A stretch of DNA of 64,000 nt from Dermacentor variabilis (GCF_050947875.1 NC_134572.1:158679105-158743104), one strand, 5' to 3'. Counted from the first letter of the stretch, positions 45,924 through 55,984 are shown. Notes: generated by a model from the letters alone, not told the origin. Numbers and translations: made by a program.

Positions 45924-48900
45924 TTAGGGGCTTCGACTTAAGCCATCGGCGTTACCGTTGAGACTCCCCTTTTTGTAACGCACCTCAAAGGAATATTGTT
46001 GTAAAGCGAGGCTCCAGCGCAGGAGGCGGCCATTTTTGGGAGAGATGGTCTGCAGCCATTGGAGAGGGCAGTGATCCGTCTCAATGATAAACCTCGAGCC
46101 GGCTAGATAGCATGACAATTTCTGAACGGCCCACACGAGACATGCACACTCTTTCTCGGTGGCGCTATACGCCTGCTCACGACTGGTCAGCTTACGACTA
46201 GCATACAGGACGGGGTGTTCTACTTCTCCATTTTCCCGTTGGCACAGTACAACGCCCATGCCTCGCTCACTAGCATCGCATTGAACAACGAACCCTTTTG
46301 TATAGTCTGGCGATCGTAGCACAGGCTGGCTTGTTAGGGCACTCTTTAGGGCGCTAAAAGCTCTTTCCTTTGTCTCGTCCCAGACGACTGTTTGAGGCTC
46401 TGACTTTCCTAGAGCATCCGTCAGGGGAGCCGCGATATCAGAGTACCTGGGGATGTACCTCTGATAGTAGCCGGCGACACCTAAGAACGACCGAATATCG
46501 GTCTTTGTGCGCGGTTGCGGAAAGTCTCGCACAGCGGCCACTTTTATTTCAGAGGGGCGGCGACGACCCTGACCAATCACGTGACCGAGGTAGACAACCT
46601 CGGACTGTGCTAACTGGCACTTAGGAGCCTTGACTGTCAAGCCCGCTTCGCGCAGGCGGGTTAGCACTGCCCGCAAGTGTGCCATATGCTCAGACCAGGA
46701 TGCGGAGAATATCGCTACGTCGTCTAGATACGGTAAAGCGAATTCTTGCTGTCCCCGCAACACTTTATCCATGAGGCTTGAAAAACAGTATGGCGCGTTC
46801 TTCAAACCAAAACTCAACACTTTAGGACGGAATGTTCCCATTGGTGAAATGAACGCCGCATACCTACTAGCCTCTTCTGTAAGTGGAACCTGCCAATAAC
46901 CCCTGACAAGATCTAGGGTGGAAATAAACTGAGCGCTACTAACTTTCTCAAGGCGCTCCTCGATGTTAGGGATCGGATAAATTTGATCCTTAGTGATGGA
47001 ATTAAGCCTGCGGTAGTCGACGCAAGGACGAGGTTCCTTGCCCGGTACCTCAACTAAAATCAAAGGGGAGGTATAATCACTCTCACCTGCCTCAATAACA
47101 CCGAGCTGTAGCATTTTCTTTACCTCCGCCTCCATAATATCGCTCTGGCGGGGTGACACCCGATACGCCTTGGATCGTACTGGCTCTGGGGAGGTAAGTT
47201 CTATATCATGAGTAAGTACAGAAGTCCTACCAGGCCTCTCAGAGAACAGACCTTGAAACTCTTGTAATAGCTGGTGTAGTTCGGTTTTCTGCTCAGGCGA
47301 CAGCGGTGCTTTACTGATAAGGTCACTAATGACTTGACCGGTGTCTTCCCTGTTCGTCACTGAGCCTAGTCCCGGAAGCTCGACCGGAAGCTCTTCAGGA
47401 ACGTTTACCATCATGCACACCACTGCTTCCCTTTGTCTATAAGGTTTGAGCAGATTACAGTGGTAAACTTGCTGTGCTTTCCGCTTTCCTGGCAGACTTA
47501 CCACGTAGTTAACGTCCGACAGTTTCTGAACAATTCGTGCTGGGCCCTCCCACTGCACGCCTAGTTTGTTGTTTAGCGATGTGCGCAATATCATGACCTC
47601 ATCGCCCACCTCAAAACGACGGGCCCTGGCTGTCCGATCATAATAAACCTTGGCCCTCTGCTGGGCCTTTGTCATTGCTTCACCTGACAACACCTGTGCC
47701 CTTCTTAAGCGTTCGAGGAGCTGAAGTACGTACTCCACCACGACTGGGTCGTCGCCCCTACCTTCCCACGATTCTCGAAGCATGCGAAGCGGAGACCGAA
47801 GCGTGCGACCGTACACCAGTTCAGCTGGCGAAAACCCCGTAGCTGCATGCGGCGCGGTCCTTAATGCAAACATCACCCCAGGCAGACACAGCTCCCAGTC
47901 AGTTCGATGTTCAAAACACAATGCTCTCAACACGCGCTTCATGACGGAGTGGAGCTTCTCAACGGAATTCGACTGTGGGTGGTACACTGAGCTGTGTAAC
48001 AGCTTTACCCCACACCTTTCGAGAAAAGTTGTCGTCAAAGCGCTAGTAAACACTGTGCCCTGATCTGATTGGATTTCCGCAGGGAAACCAACTCGCGCAA
48101 ATATGGACAGTAGTGCATTGACTATCTCAACTGAGCTGAGTTCTTTAAGCGGCACTGCTTCAGGGAACTTTGTCGCTGGGCAGATCACAGTCAAAATGTG
48201 TCTGTACCCCGTGGCTGTTACCGGCAGAGGTCCCACTGTATCAATAACGAGCCGTCTAAAAGGCTCCGTAATGATAGGTACCAATTTCAACGGCGCCCTT
48301 GATTTGTCCCCTGGTTTGCCCACCCGCTGACAAGTGTCACATGTCCTCACGAAATGGTCTGCGTCCCGAAAACACCCTGGCCAATAGTACTCTTGCAAGA
48401 GACGGTCCTTAGTTTTCTTAACTCCTAGGTGTCCGGACCACGAACCCCCGTGCGACAAGCGCAACAGATCCTGACGATAGCATTGAGGAACGATCAGCTG
48501 ATCGAACTCCACTCCTCTTCGGTCTAGATACTTCCGGTACAGGACTCCACCTCTTTCCACAAAACGCGCATTTTTCCTGGCGATACATTCCTTGACATTG
48601 CAGCGTATGTTTTCTAGGCTACCATCCTTCTTTTGCTCGGCTATCAAAGCCGACCGGCTGACTTTTAGCAACCTATCAAGTCCGTCTGACGTAGGCGCGA
48701 TGAGCAAATCAGTAGATAGCTCTTCTAACTTTCCCGTGTCGGGCGTTTCCTCTCCAGTATCTGGCGCCTTTAACGTTACAGACTCAAGTTTATTCCGTTC
48801 GGGCGTGCTCTGAATATCAGCTTGCTGCGCCTCTGACCCTTTTTCGTTGTTTGATAACGTCGGCCCCGCAACTACCGCCTTTGCAGCGAGCTCCCGAACC

Positions 48901-49040
48901 TTCGATCTGGTTAAGGCCTGAACACTAGCTTCACCAAACAAAAGCCCCTTCTCGCGCAGGAGGTGATCGGACCTGTTTGAAAATAGGTACGGGTACTGGG
49001 GTGGCAGCATAGATGACACTGCCGCCTCTGTCTCAAGCGC
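45924..49040 (-). CDS. Pol polyprotein: integrase, reverse transcriptase, RNase H
   Basis: One uninterrupted frame, open from 49040 after a TGA at 49041. Residue numbers count from the GTG at 49019; the first ATG is at 49010. Integrase: zinc domain H190, H197, C227, C230 (LSHGGSWSGHLG, CDTCQR). Catalytic D260 (VIDTVGPLP), D319 (IQSDQGTVF) and E354 (HPQSNSVEKLH), then a GPA/GPY-like module (about 470-527). RT: 612-810, with CVDYRRLNSITKDQ and the intact YLDD box (764-767). RNase H: VVQCDASERG (D915), SATEKECACL (E955) and IIETDHCPLQW (D982), ending NADGLSR. All catalytic residues look intact. The integrase-first order is the Gmr1 signature. The frame lacks protease and is shifted by one base relative to gag-protease. 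Confidence 0.95.
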   Translation of the reverse strand, partial: ALETEAAVSSMLPPQYPYLFSNRSDHLLREKGLLFGEASVQALTRSKVRELAAKAVVAGPTLSNNEKGSEAQQADIQSTPERNKLESVTLKAPDTGEETPDTGKLEELSTDLLIAPTSDGLDRLLKVSRSALIAEQKKDGSLENIRCNVKECIARKNARFVERGGVLYRKYLDRRGVEFDQLIVPQCYRQDLLRLSHGGSWSGHLGVKKTKDRLLQEYYWPGCFRDADHFVRTCDTCQRVGKPGDKSRAPLKLVPIITEPFRRLVIDTVGPLPVTATGYRHILTVICPATKFPEAVPLKELSSVEIVNALLSIFARVGFPAEIQSDQGTVFTSALTTTFLERCGVKLLHSSVYHPQSNSVEKLHSVMKRVLRALCFEHRTDWELCLPGVMFALRTAPHAATGFSPAELVYGRTLRSPLRMLRESWEGRGDDPVVVEYVLQLLERLRRAQVLSGEAMTKAQQRAKVYYDRTARARRFEVGDEVMILRTSLNNKLGVQWEGPARIVQKLSDVNYVVSLPGKRKAQQVYHCNLLKPYRQREAVVCMMVNVPEELPVELPGLGSVTNREDTGQVISDLISKAPLSPEQKTELHQLLQEFQGLFSERPGRTSVLTHDIELTSPEPVRSKAYRVSPRQSDIMEAEVKKMLQLGVIEAGESDYTSPLILVEVPGKEPRPCVDYRRLNSITKDQIYPIPNIEERLEKVSSAQFISTLDLVRGYWQVPLTEEASRYAAFISPMGTFRPKVLSFGLKNAPYCFSSLMDKVLRGQQEFALPYLDDVAIFSASWSEHMAHLRAVLTRLREAGLTVKAPKCQLAQSEVVYLGHVIGQGRRRPSEIKVAAVRDFPQPRTKTDIRSFLGVAGYYQRYIPRYSDIAAPLTDALGKSEPQTVVWDETKERAFSALKSALTSQPVLRSPDYTKGFVVQCDASERGMGVVLCQRENGEVEHPVLYASRKLTSREQAYSATEKECACLVWAVQKLSCYLAGSRFIIETDHCPLQWLQTISPKNGRLLRWSLALQQYSFEVRYKKGSLNGNADGLSRSP

Positions 49041-50365
49041 TCAGGAGGTCCTTCAATAAGCACCTTTGCTACTGGCAGACACACGCTATGAGCTTCCACG
49101 GCTTGCTTGATCCACGCGCACTCGCCCGTGAACATATGGGGTTCTACATAAGACGGGTGAACTACATCCATCGTAGCTGCGGAATCGCGAAGCACTCGGC
49201 ACTCTTTCCCGTTCACGAGGAGGTCTCGCATGTAAGGCTCGAGAAGCTTCATGTTCTCGTCAGTGCTGCCTATTGAAAAAAACACAACTTTTGGTGTTGT
49301 TTCCGGACACTGCGCCGAAAAGTGACCCGGCTTCTGGCACGTATAACAAACGCGCGCTCGCCTCATCTCGAACCGCTTTCTGCGTTTGGCTGCCGCCGTC
49401 TCTTTACGTTTGGTCGGACTGCTTTCACTCGCATCCTCACTACGCGTGTCCCCCTTTAATCTCATGGGTGTGAACTTCGGCCTCTCAAACTTCGAGCCAA
49501 ATTCACCCTTTTGACCGTCCTTAGCTCCGCGAGCCCGACGCGTCACAAACTCCTCGGCTAGCTCAGCGGCTTTAGCCACCGTACAAACGTCTGGCCTATC
49601 CAAGACCCAGTACCTCACGTTCTCAGGTAACCGACTATAAAACTGTTCTAGCCCGAAACACTGCAGAACTTTATCGTGGTCACCAAACGCTTTTTCTTCT
49701 TTGAGCCACTCCTGCATGTTTGACATAAGCCTATACGCAAACTCTGTATATGACTCACTTTTGCCTTTCTCATTTTCCCGAAACTTCCGACGGAACGCTT
49801 CCGCAGACAGCCGGTACTTTTTTAGCAGACTCGATTTTACTTTGTCGAAATCCTCTGCCTCCTCTCTATCCAAGCGAGCGACTACGTCGGCCGCCTCGCC
49901 GGGTAACAAAGTGAGCAAGCGCTGTGGCCACGTTTCCCGAGAGAACCCCTGCTTCTCGCAAGTTCGCTCAAAGTTAACCAGGAACAAACCAATGTCCTCT
50001 CCAAGCTTAAACGGCCGCATCAGGTCAGTCATTTTGAACAATACGCGTTCTCCTGCACCGTGTGCCTGACTTCCATTACGAGCGCGTTCCATCTCTACCT
50101 CAAGACGCTTCATTTCCAAAGCGTGTTGACGGTCACGCTCTTGTTGCTCTCGCTCTTTCTGTTCTTTACGTTCACGCTCTTCTTTTTCTTTTGCAGTCTC
50201 CCTCTCTTCAATGGTCTCAAGGCATTCCGACAGCTAGTCATCCTCAGCCTCTAACTCAAGAATAGCCTTTAGCAGTTCAGGTTTTCTTAGTTTGTCTGAG
50301 ACATCCAGACCCAACTCTCTTGCAAGCTCCAACAATTTCGGTTTGCGCAACGACTTCAAATCCAT
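48911..50365 (-). pseudogene. Gag-protease with SCAN-like capsid, stop and altered protease
   Basis: ATG at 50365 (MDLKSLRKPKLLELARELG, a SAP-like helix-rich start). TAG follows at codon 44 (50234-50236), then a Glu/Lys/Arg coiled-coil stretch. From 50119 the frame is open for 402 codons. Counted from there, residues about 106-195 resemble a SCAN domain (FRRKFRE, LEQFYSRLPENVRYWV, AAELAEEF). A zinc knuckle CYTCQKPGHFSAQC is at 258-271, and a protease motif CRVLRDSAATMDVV has D312. The usual D-S/T-G has become D-S-A. The last about 40 residues after the spacer are out of frame with Pol. Gag would form the particle; protease would process it. Confidence 0.9.
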
Positions 50366-50719
50366 GGCTGCTCTGAATGCTGCTTTCTCTACTGCTTACT
50401 ATCGTCTTGCCGCAAACTAACCCGGCAGCAACGACAACCACAATTACCAGCTCTGTTTCTGACACTAACAAAAGCCTGGCAAAGCTCAGAAGAAGAAAGT
50501 CCCGCACTCACCAAACCTCGCAGCCAAGAGTCCAGCGCAGTCATTCCGCTGCAGGCAACCAGTCATCACACAGGGCTCGTTGCACTGCTCCCGGATCGTC
50601 GTTGAGCTGCTCAGCATACAGTCAACTGCATATCTTCGCTGCTGGCCTCCGTTGTCGCGATCTCACCGCTGGCAGACAGTTGTTTGAAGTCGGAGGCCAT
50701 CTCACCGCTGCCAACCAGA
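50366..50719 (-). other. 5' leader of Gmr1-type element with probable primer-binding site
   Basis: About 350 bp from the 5' LTR to the gag start. Immediately after the LTR the minus strand reads TCTGGTTGGCAGCGGTGAG; TGGTTGGCAGCGG or TGGCAGCGGTGAG could pair with a tRNA 3' end and prime reverse transcription. The CAGCGGTGAGAT word is repeated about 45 bp further on. Confidence 0.6.
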
Positions 50720-51488
50720 TGTTTGGATCGCACCGCTGGTGCGATCGGTTTGTTGGGAACTCGGCGCTGACGCCCGTGGTTGTACCTGGGTCGCAAGCCC
50801 CAAGGGTAGCGTTGGCCTGGCGGCCTGGGGTACAACTGGAAGCATCCGAAGGTCCCGGCAAAGCATGAGTCGACTGGTAACAACAAAACAACTTGTTTAT
50901 TTTAACATCGCAAAGAGTTGGCGGTCAGGTTGACCGAAGTAGAGAGACGGGAGAGCACTTTACTCAACAGAAGAAATCGGAGCCCTCCTTTTGGCGTCCG
51001 GGGGCAGCTGTTTTTATATTCTCGCAGTTGAGGGCGAGAAGGAACCCCTCAATAGACGAGCACGTGAGTGTACAATGGGCTAAGGTGACGCACACTGCCG
51101 CCGGTCGGGCACAAAGACTGGAAGGAGAGGGTGACCCCTTGCTTTCGCATCGCCTGGTTCGGGCACAATGACTGGAAGGAGAGGGTGACCCCTTGCTTTC
51201 GCATCGCCCGGTTCAGGCACAATGACTGGAAGGGGAGGATGACCCCTGCTGTCGCATCGCCTGGTTCAGGCACAATGACTGGAAGGGGAGGATGACCCCT
51301 GCTGTCGCATCGCCTGGTTCGGGCACAATGGCACATACACTCACACACGCACATGAAGACACGTGGCATCGGAACATGCCTGGAAACGCCTGGCGGGGAG
51401 CGTTGCGGCGACGCCGCACGGGCCAAATTGTCTGCCGCCCCGCCGCAGTCGCGCCGGCAAAACCGCGTGTCGCAGGCGAAACGCAACA
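50720..51488 (-). repeat. 5' LTR of Gmr1-type element
   Basis: 769 bp, matching the 3' LTR except at three positions. It drives transcription leftward. The U3 repeats occupy 51104-51330, the TATA box follows at 51011-51018, and the AATAAA signal is at 50896-50901. Confidence 0.95.
51011..51018 (-). promoter_or_regulatory. TATA box of the LTR promoter
   Basis: TATAAAAA on the minus strand, in GAGAATATAAAAACAGC, downstream of the 53-bp U3 repeats. The transcript start should lie about 25-30 bases downstream, near 50985. Position and sequence are as expected for an RNA polymerase II LTR promoter. Confidence 0.75.
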
Positions 51489-51782
51489 GTTCCCAAAGTA
51501 GTGTCCGAGTCCTCACTCACCAACATATAATCACATAGACCCACGGAAAGGCACCCGCAGTTACACATAAATTAAATGTCACATGTATAAAATGATGTTC
51601 CCTATATACAATGTACACAATGTTTATGCACAGTGATGATGTGACAAAGACACTTTACACAATTTTGAAGTGATGTGCATGATATGTGAATATACAGAAA
51701 ATATCATGTATACGAGAGCACACAAAGAAATCACGGGCACCTACATACTATGTACATTCAATGAATACTTTTCATGAACTGG

Positions 51783-53100
51783 CTACCAGAACCAGGCTGG
51801 TCGAAAATTAGGCCATACGCGTCCGTCAGCCACCGACAGGAAACGGCATGACCACTGTCGAAGGAGCTCTTCTTCTCCAAGGAAGAACAACACCTCTGAC
51901 AGAAACGACAGTCGTTCAAAGTAGCGCCTCCCCAGAAGTAGAAACAGAGCCCTGCGACGATGCCCCGCGGCAACTGCCTCGCACCGGTCACGCCATAGAC
52001 AAAAGGCCCCTGCAGCTATTAAAAGTCGCACAAAGCGGCCACGCGAGCAGCGACCAGATGTAATAAAGCGGTTAACTTCAAGGCCACAGAAACCGGTATG
52101 GACGGCCCTCCAAAATATCCTGGCAACGACGCATTGCAGCAGCACATGTTTATTGGATTCTTAAAGGGGACAATTGGAATACAGCGATGATGGGACTACG
52201 CCACACCACTCTAGCCTGCCACGAGTTGGAAGCATTTGCCACCCTAGATGGAACATGAGGTAGCGTAGGTGGCCAGGCAGAAAGGCCGCCGTTATCAGAT
52301 CCCACGACACATTATTGGAGCGTACGAGGCGCACTGGGGGAACTAGAGGAAGTAGTAAGGCTGACATAGTATCTACAACACGGCTTTCGAGAACGTCTAC
52401 ATTGGGACATACCTGTTGTATGTGGTGATAAAATACCACGGCCGTACAGTAAAATATAGGTGCATTTAACACTTGTGGTCCGCGATTTAAGTGCACTCCC
52501 GGTAACATGTAACGCATTTTTGTGCCAAGGAAATATCAGGCGAGTTTACGCGCAGGATACTGATCACGCTGTAACAGGCGGAGCAGAAATCGCTGAGCAA
52601 GCAGCCGGCAGCAGACAGGCAGGGAAACCACCGCGAGGGCGTGGTTGCCCAAGCGCCGCGCGACAGACCAGTTCTGTACTGTCCGACCAGAAGAAGTAAA
52701 CCAGAAGGGACTGCAAGGACCTAGTAAGCCGTAATGGGTGGCTGTACAACGTGACAGAGGTACCACACTCGGCCTCAAAATACAGACTGTACTAAGTACC
52801 TTCTTTCTAATAGGGGTAAACAATACCCTTGAACATCTTGAATATTTTGCCTTACCTATTCAAGAATTGAAAGCCACAGATTGATATGCCATCATAGGTG
52901 TAATCAAGGCCTAAAATACAAAGAGAATCGCTTTTTTTGAAGACGGTAAAAGGGGACTTAGGCGTGTCTGCTGTGAACCAAAGAACAAATAACGAAATTC
53001 TGCAAAAGAAATTCGAAAAATGAGAGTTTAGTGCACTCATTCCCAGTCTACGAAGAGAGGCCATTGCAATGGAACGAGCAAACGGCACAAGTTTTGTCAT
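51783..53100 (-). pseudogene. Tx1/L1-like LINE ORF2, C-terminal half
   Basis: Collinear minus-strand pieces. 53100-52852 ends KKSDSLCILGLDYTYDGIS, the RT thumb region. 52823-52536 includes FTSSGRTVQNWSVARRLG. 52517-52161 includes MLPGVHLNRGPQVLNAPIFY and NNVSWDLITAAFLPGHLRYL. 52145-51783 has HVLLQCVVARIFWRAV, matching the Cys/His (zf-RVT-like) end of Tx1/L1-type ORF2 proteins. The last three pieces share one frame broken by a TGA and a TAA; the first is shifted. Left of 51783 the sequence is AT-rich 3' UTR-like. Endonuclease and RT palm are absent. Confidence 0.7.
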
Positions 53101-54540
53101 GCACCTTTAGCTACACCGAAAGGTTTAAGTTGTAATGAAAGTTTTGCAATTGAACCTGTCTTATTTAAAGACAATGCTTGCGCAATGTTGTAAACTTATA
53201 CTGCGGGATAGTTGTCTGGCAAAGGGGCAATGACTTCCATCACTTTCTCGAACGTGCGCTACACGCTGTATACATGCGCAAAAACCATGTCGCAGTACGT
53301 AGAGGCTACAGAGGCTCATTCCTTGTCAACAGTTCTGGATTTATTGCAATAAAAATTATACCAAAGCTCAAGGCACATTCATGCTGTTGGCGGCGCTGCC
53401 ACCGTTCTCGTGCTGTCCCGCTGACCGTGCATTTGTGGCTAGCGCGCGGAGGGCTAAATGCTTTTTCAGAGACGCGGGTGCGTTTGGTTGCAAAAACGAC
53501 AACACGATCTGCACCGAAGGTCAGTGATGTGGACGCACCGTCAACGTCGTGTTCAGTTACCGCGCCGGCGGAGCAAGGGCCGCGTTCTGCTTTTAGATTC
53601 TCTTGCCCTGCAAAGAGGAGTAGCCGACACCAATAACCGTGCCAGCCTCTTCCATTATATACAATTAAGAAAAAAATACGCCCGCTTCTGCTTGTTGACA
53701 TGAGCGTCGTGCTCACGCACACTATAGGCAAACTCTTTCCTGGTGAGCATATCTGCGTGTATGCTCTGGTCTGAGTAGTAAACGTCAAGCTAGTGTTGTC
53801 TAATATTTCACTCGATGCTGACCAACGCCAACGGTTGGCCGTCCGTTTCATCTCCTGCACCATCGACACACGACTTCTGCAACGCCACTAGCGATGCTCC
53901 TCATAGCGCCAGCGTTTTGAGACGCCTGATAGCTACCAGGGTGCTGTCCCTTTTGCCCGGCAGGAGTTGCTTTCCAGGCTGCGTCATGCCAACATTTCGC
54001 ATCCGCGTGTATTTAGGGCACCATACGAGGAGTTCGAGCCGAACGATATACCCTGCAATCGCTGGCAATGCTTCAAAGCTGGGCAAACTTGCTTTCTAAT
54101 TCTATCATGGTACCATACAAGATACTCCGGCAACAACTATTTGAGCTACGTATACAAGATACCATGGCTAATTATTGTATCGGAACCTTTCCATTTGGAT
54201 GTTAAAATACCTCGATAGTTTCGAAAATTTCTTATTATACATCTACGTATATAATGTAGCAGCAAACGCGCAAGCACAAACATTTTTGCTTGGAAATTCC
54301 TAACGTACGTCCGACTTTGTTTCATTCGAGTGAAATATCTGTTATCTCAAAGCTTTCGTCTTCCTTGGTCACAGTATCGTATCAACGCAATAGCGTTAAG
54401 GGCACCGTGTCGCAGAAAATCCGGCGGGGGCGTCCAGCATCGAACGTCTCTTCGCGAAAACTCATTTCAGACCACGCCTACTAATCCACGTAGGCCCTCC
54501 ATGTAGCCCAAAGACGTTACTAATTGAATTTCAAGAAAGT
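53101..54540. other. Unassigned DNA with one 187-codon open frame
   Basis: No recognised gene. The longest frame, minus strand 53869-53306, encodes 187 residues with no domain I know, no signal peptide and no repeat. Composition and lack of motif make chance or old transposon sequence likely. Other frames are below 155 codons. Confidence 0.4.
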
Positions 54541-55335
54541 AAAGTGAGTCAGATAAATCGTAAAGCACGACTTACTCTGATGGGCGACTTCAATGCCAAG
54601 GTAGGCAAGAAGCAGGCTGGAGACAAGGCAGTGGAAGAATATGGCATAGGCACTAGGAATAGCAGGGGAGAGTTATTAGTAGAGTTTGCGGAACAGAATA
54701 ATATGCGGATAATGAATACCTTCTTCCGCAAGCGGGATAACCGGAAGTGGACGTGGAGGAGACCGAACGGCGAGACTAGATATGAAATAGACCTCATACT
54801 CTGCGCTAACCCTGGCATCATACAAGATGTAGACGTGCTCAGCAAGGTGCGCTGCAGAGACCATAGGATGGTAAGAACTCGAATTAGCCTAGACCTGAGG
54901 AGGGAACGGAAGAAACTGGTGCCTAAGAAGCCGATCAATGAGTTAGCGGTAAGAGGGAAAATAGAGGAATTGCAGATCAAGCTACAGAACAGGTATTCGG
55001 CTTTAACTCAGGAAGAGGGACCTTAGTGTTGAAGCAATGAACGACAAACTTGTGGGCATCATTAAGGAGCGTGCAATAGAAGTGCATGGGCAGCACATGT
55101 AATGAGGAGGGAAGATAACCGATGATCATTAAGGGTTACGCACTGGATTCCAAGGGAAGTGAAGCGTAGCAGGGGGGGCTGAAAGTTAGGTGGGCGGATG
55201 AGATAAAGAAGTTTGCAGGGACGACATGGCCACAATTAGTACATGACCGGGGTTGTTGGAGAATTATGGGAGAGGCCATTGCCCTGTAGTGGGCGCAACC
55301 AGGATGAAGATGATGATGATGATGATGATGACGAT
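54541..55335 (+). mobile_element. Internally deleted RTE-type LINE
   Basis: The plus strand has an open endonuclease part followed after about 55020 by a few codons of linker. It then passes directly to the 3' end of the element (GGLKVRWADEIKKFAGTTWPQL-like, then a stop) and a GATGAT tail at 55306-55330. The whole RT core, some 1.5-2 kb, is missing. The same 3' end occurs in the 56466-57115 fragment. The copy cannot be autonomous. Confidence 0.83.
54544..55026 (+). pseudogene. RTE-type LINE endonuclease fragment
   Basis: 160 codons open. TLMGDFNAKVGKKQAGDKAV gives the catalytic GDFN motif. YGIGTRNSRGELLVEFAEQN, WTWRRPNGETRYEIDLILC and CRDHRMVRTRI (the SDH-like motif, here RDH) follow the RTE/BovB endonuclease pattern. 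The N-terminal half with the Glu-containing motif is absent. The enzyme would nick target DNA. It ends in the linker that normally leads to RT. Confidence 0.85.
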
Positions 55336-55984
55336 AGGCATGATAGCTTCGGATTGTACCTTGAATATATGAGAAAACGTAATTCTGTTACGCGGAAACT
55401 CAAACACAAACCCCTTTTCCTGCGTTTCGATCATTCATAGAGCAGTGCGCCCTGTTCATTGCAACAGCTCCAGAAGGCGCTCGCTTCCGCGCATCCGCGT
55501 CCCACTGAAGAGGCCGCGTTTTCACCGCAAAACTTGCCTTCTTGCATAGCGTTCGCTGCCACCATCTTCCAGTAAACATTGTGCTTACATAAGCTGCAGT
55601 TGCCGGGAAACGTGAGAACCAGTCACTGATTTTTGAATGCTATCGCGTTCCACTTGTAAGGGCGAAGCTTAGGCGTCTTCCAAATTTTTTTCGTTTTGAA
55701 ACAATTTATTTGGGTTGTTTTAGCAGCTTAACATTAACTGACATTACTAGGGAAACAATACGAGACTCTCCAATTAAAACTGAGTCGTTATTTTTAAACG
55801 TTCCTTTGGCTAGGGGAAATCACTACTTACCTCCTTCAATTAAGTTGTTTTTCGTTTTGATGACATTTTTGCATATAGGATGTAACCTGCAAGACATCTA
55901 TGCACACCTTCATTTGCTATCTATGTTTCCGTATGTTAAGAGAAGGTTATATATATTTTTCAGGAAGTGAAAATAATTATCTAT
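55336..55984. other. Gap with no recognisable feature
   Basis: No gene or terminus identified. An 86-codon frame at 55710-55970 has no motif and may belong to the LINE whose 3' end follows. Confidence 0.4.

Larger units (their letters stand above)
44670..51488 (-). mobile_element. Gmr1-type Ty3/Gypsy retrotransposon, integrase before RT
   Basis: A complete 6.8-kb element on the minus strand. Both LTRs are 769 bp, begin TGTTGCG and end AAACA in element orientation, and differ at three positions. GTTC is duplicated at 44666-44669 and 51489-51492. Gag-protease (50365-48911) is followed by one Pol frame (49040-45924) with integrase, then RT, then RNase H, and no integrase after RNase H. This is the Copia-like order known in the Gmr1 group of Ty3/Gypsy elements. 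Lesions: TAG at gag codon 44, a changed protease active site, and a one-base frame change before Pol. Boundaries and domain order are directly visible. Confidence 0.95.

Noticed and set aside
37208..51488. The two minus-strand Gypsy elements as one family or one composite
   Set aside because: LTR sequence and length (about 160 versus 769 bp), target duplications and Pol order all differ; they are unrelated insertions.
52145..52175. TTAAAGGGGACAATTGG resembling the THAP-transposon terminus
   Set aside because: It lies within collinear LINE ORF2 sequence, lacks the following TAAAGG match, and has no partner end.
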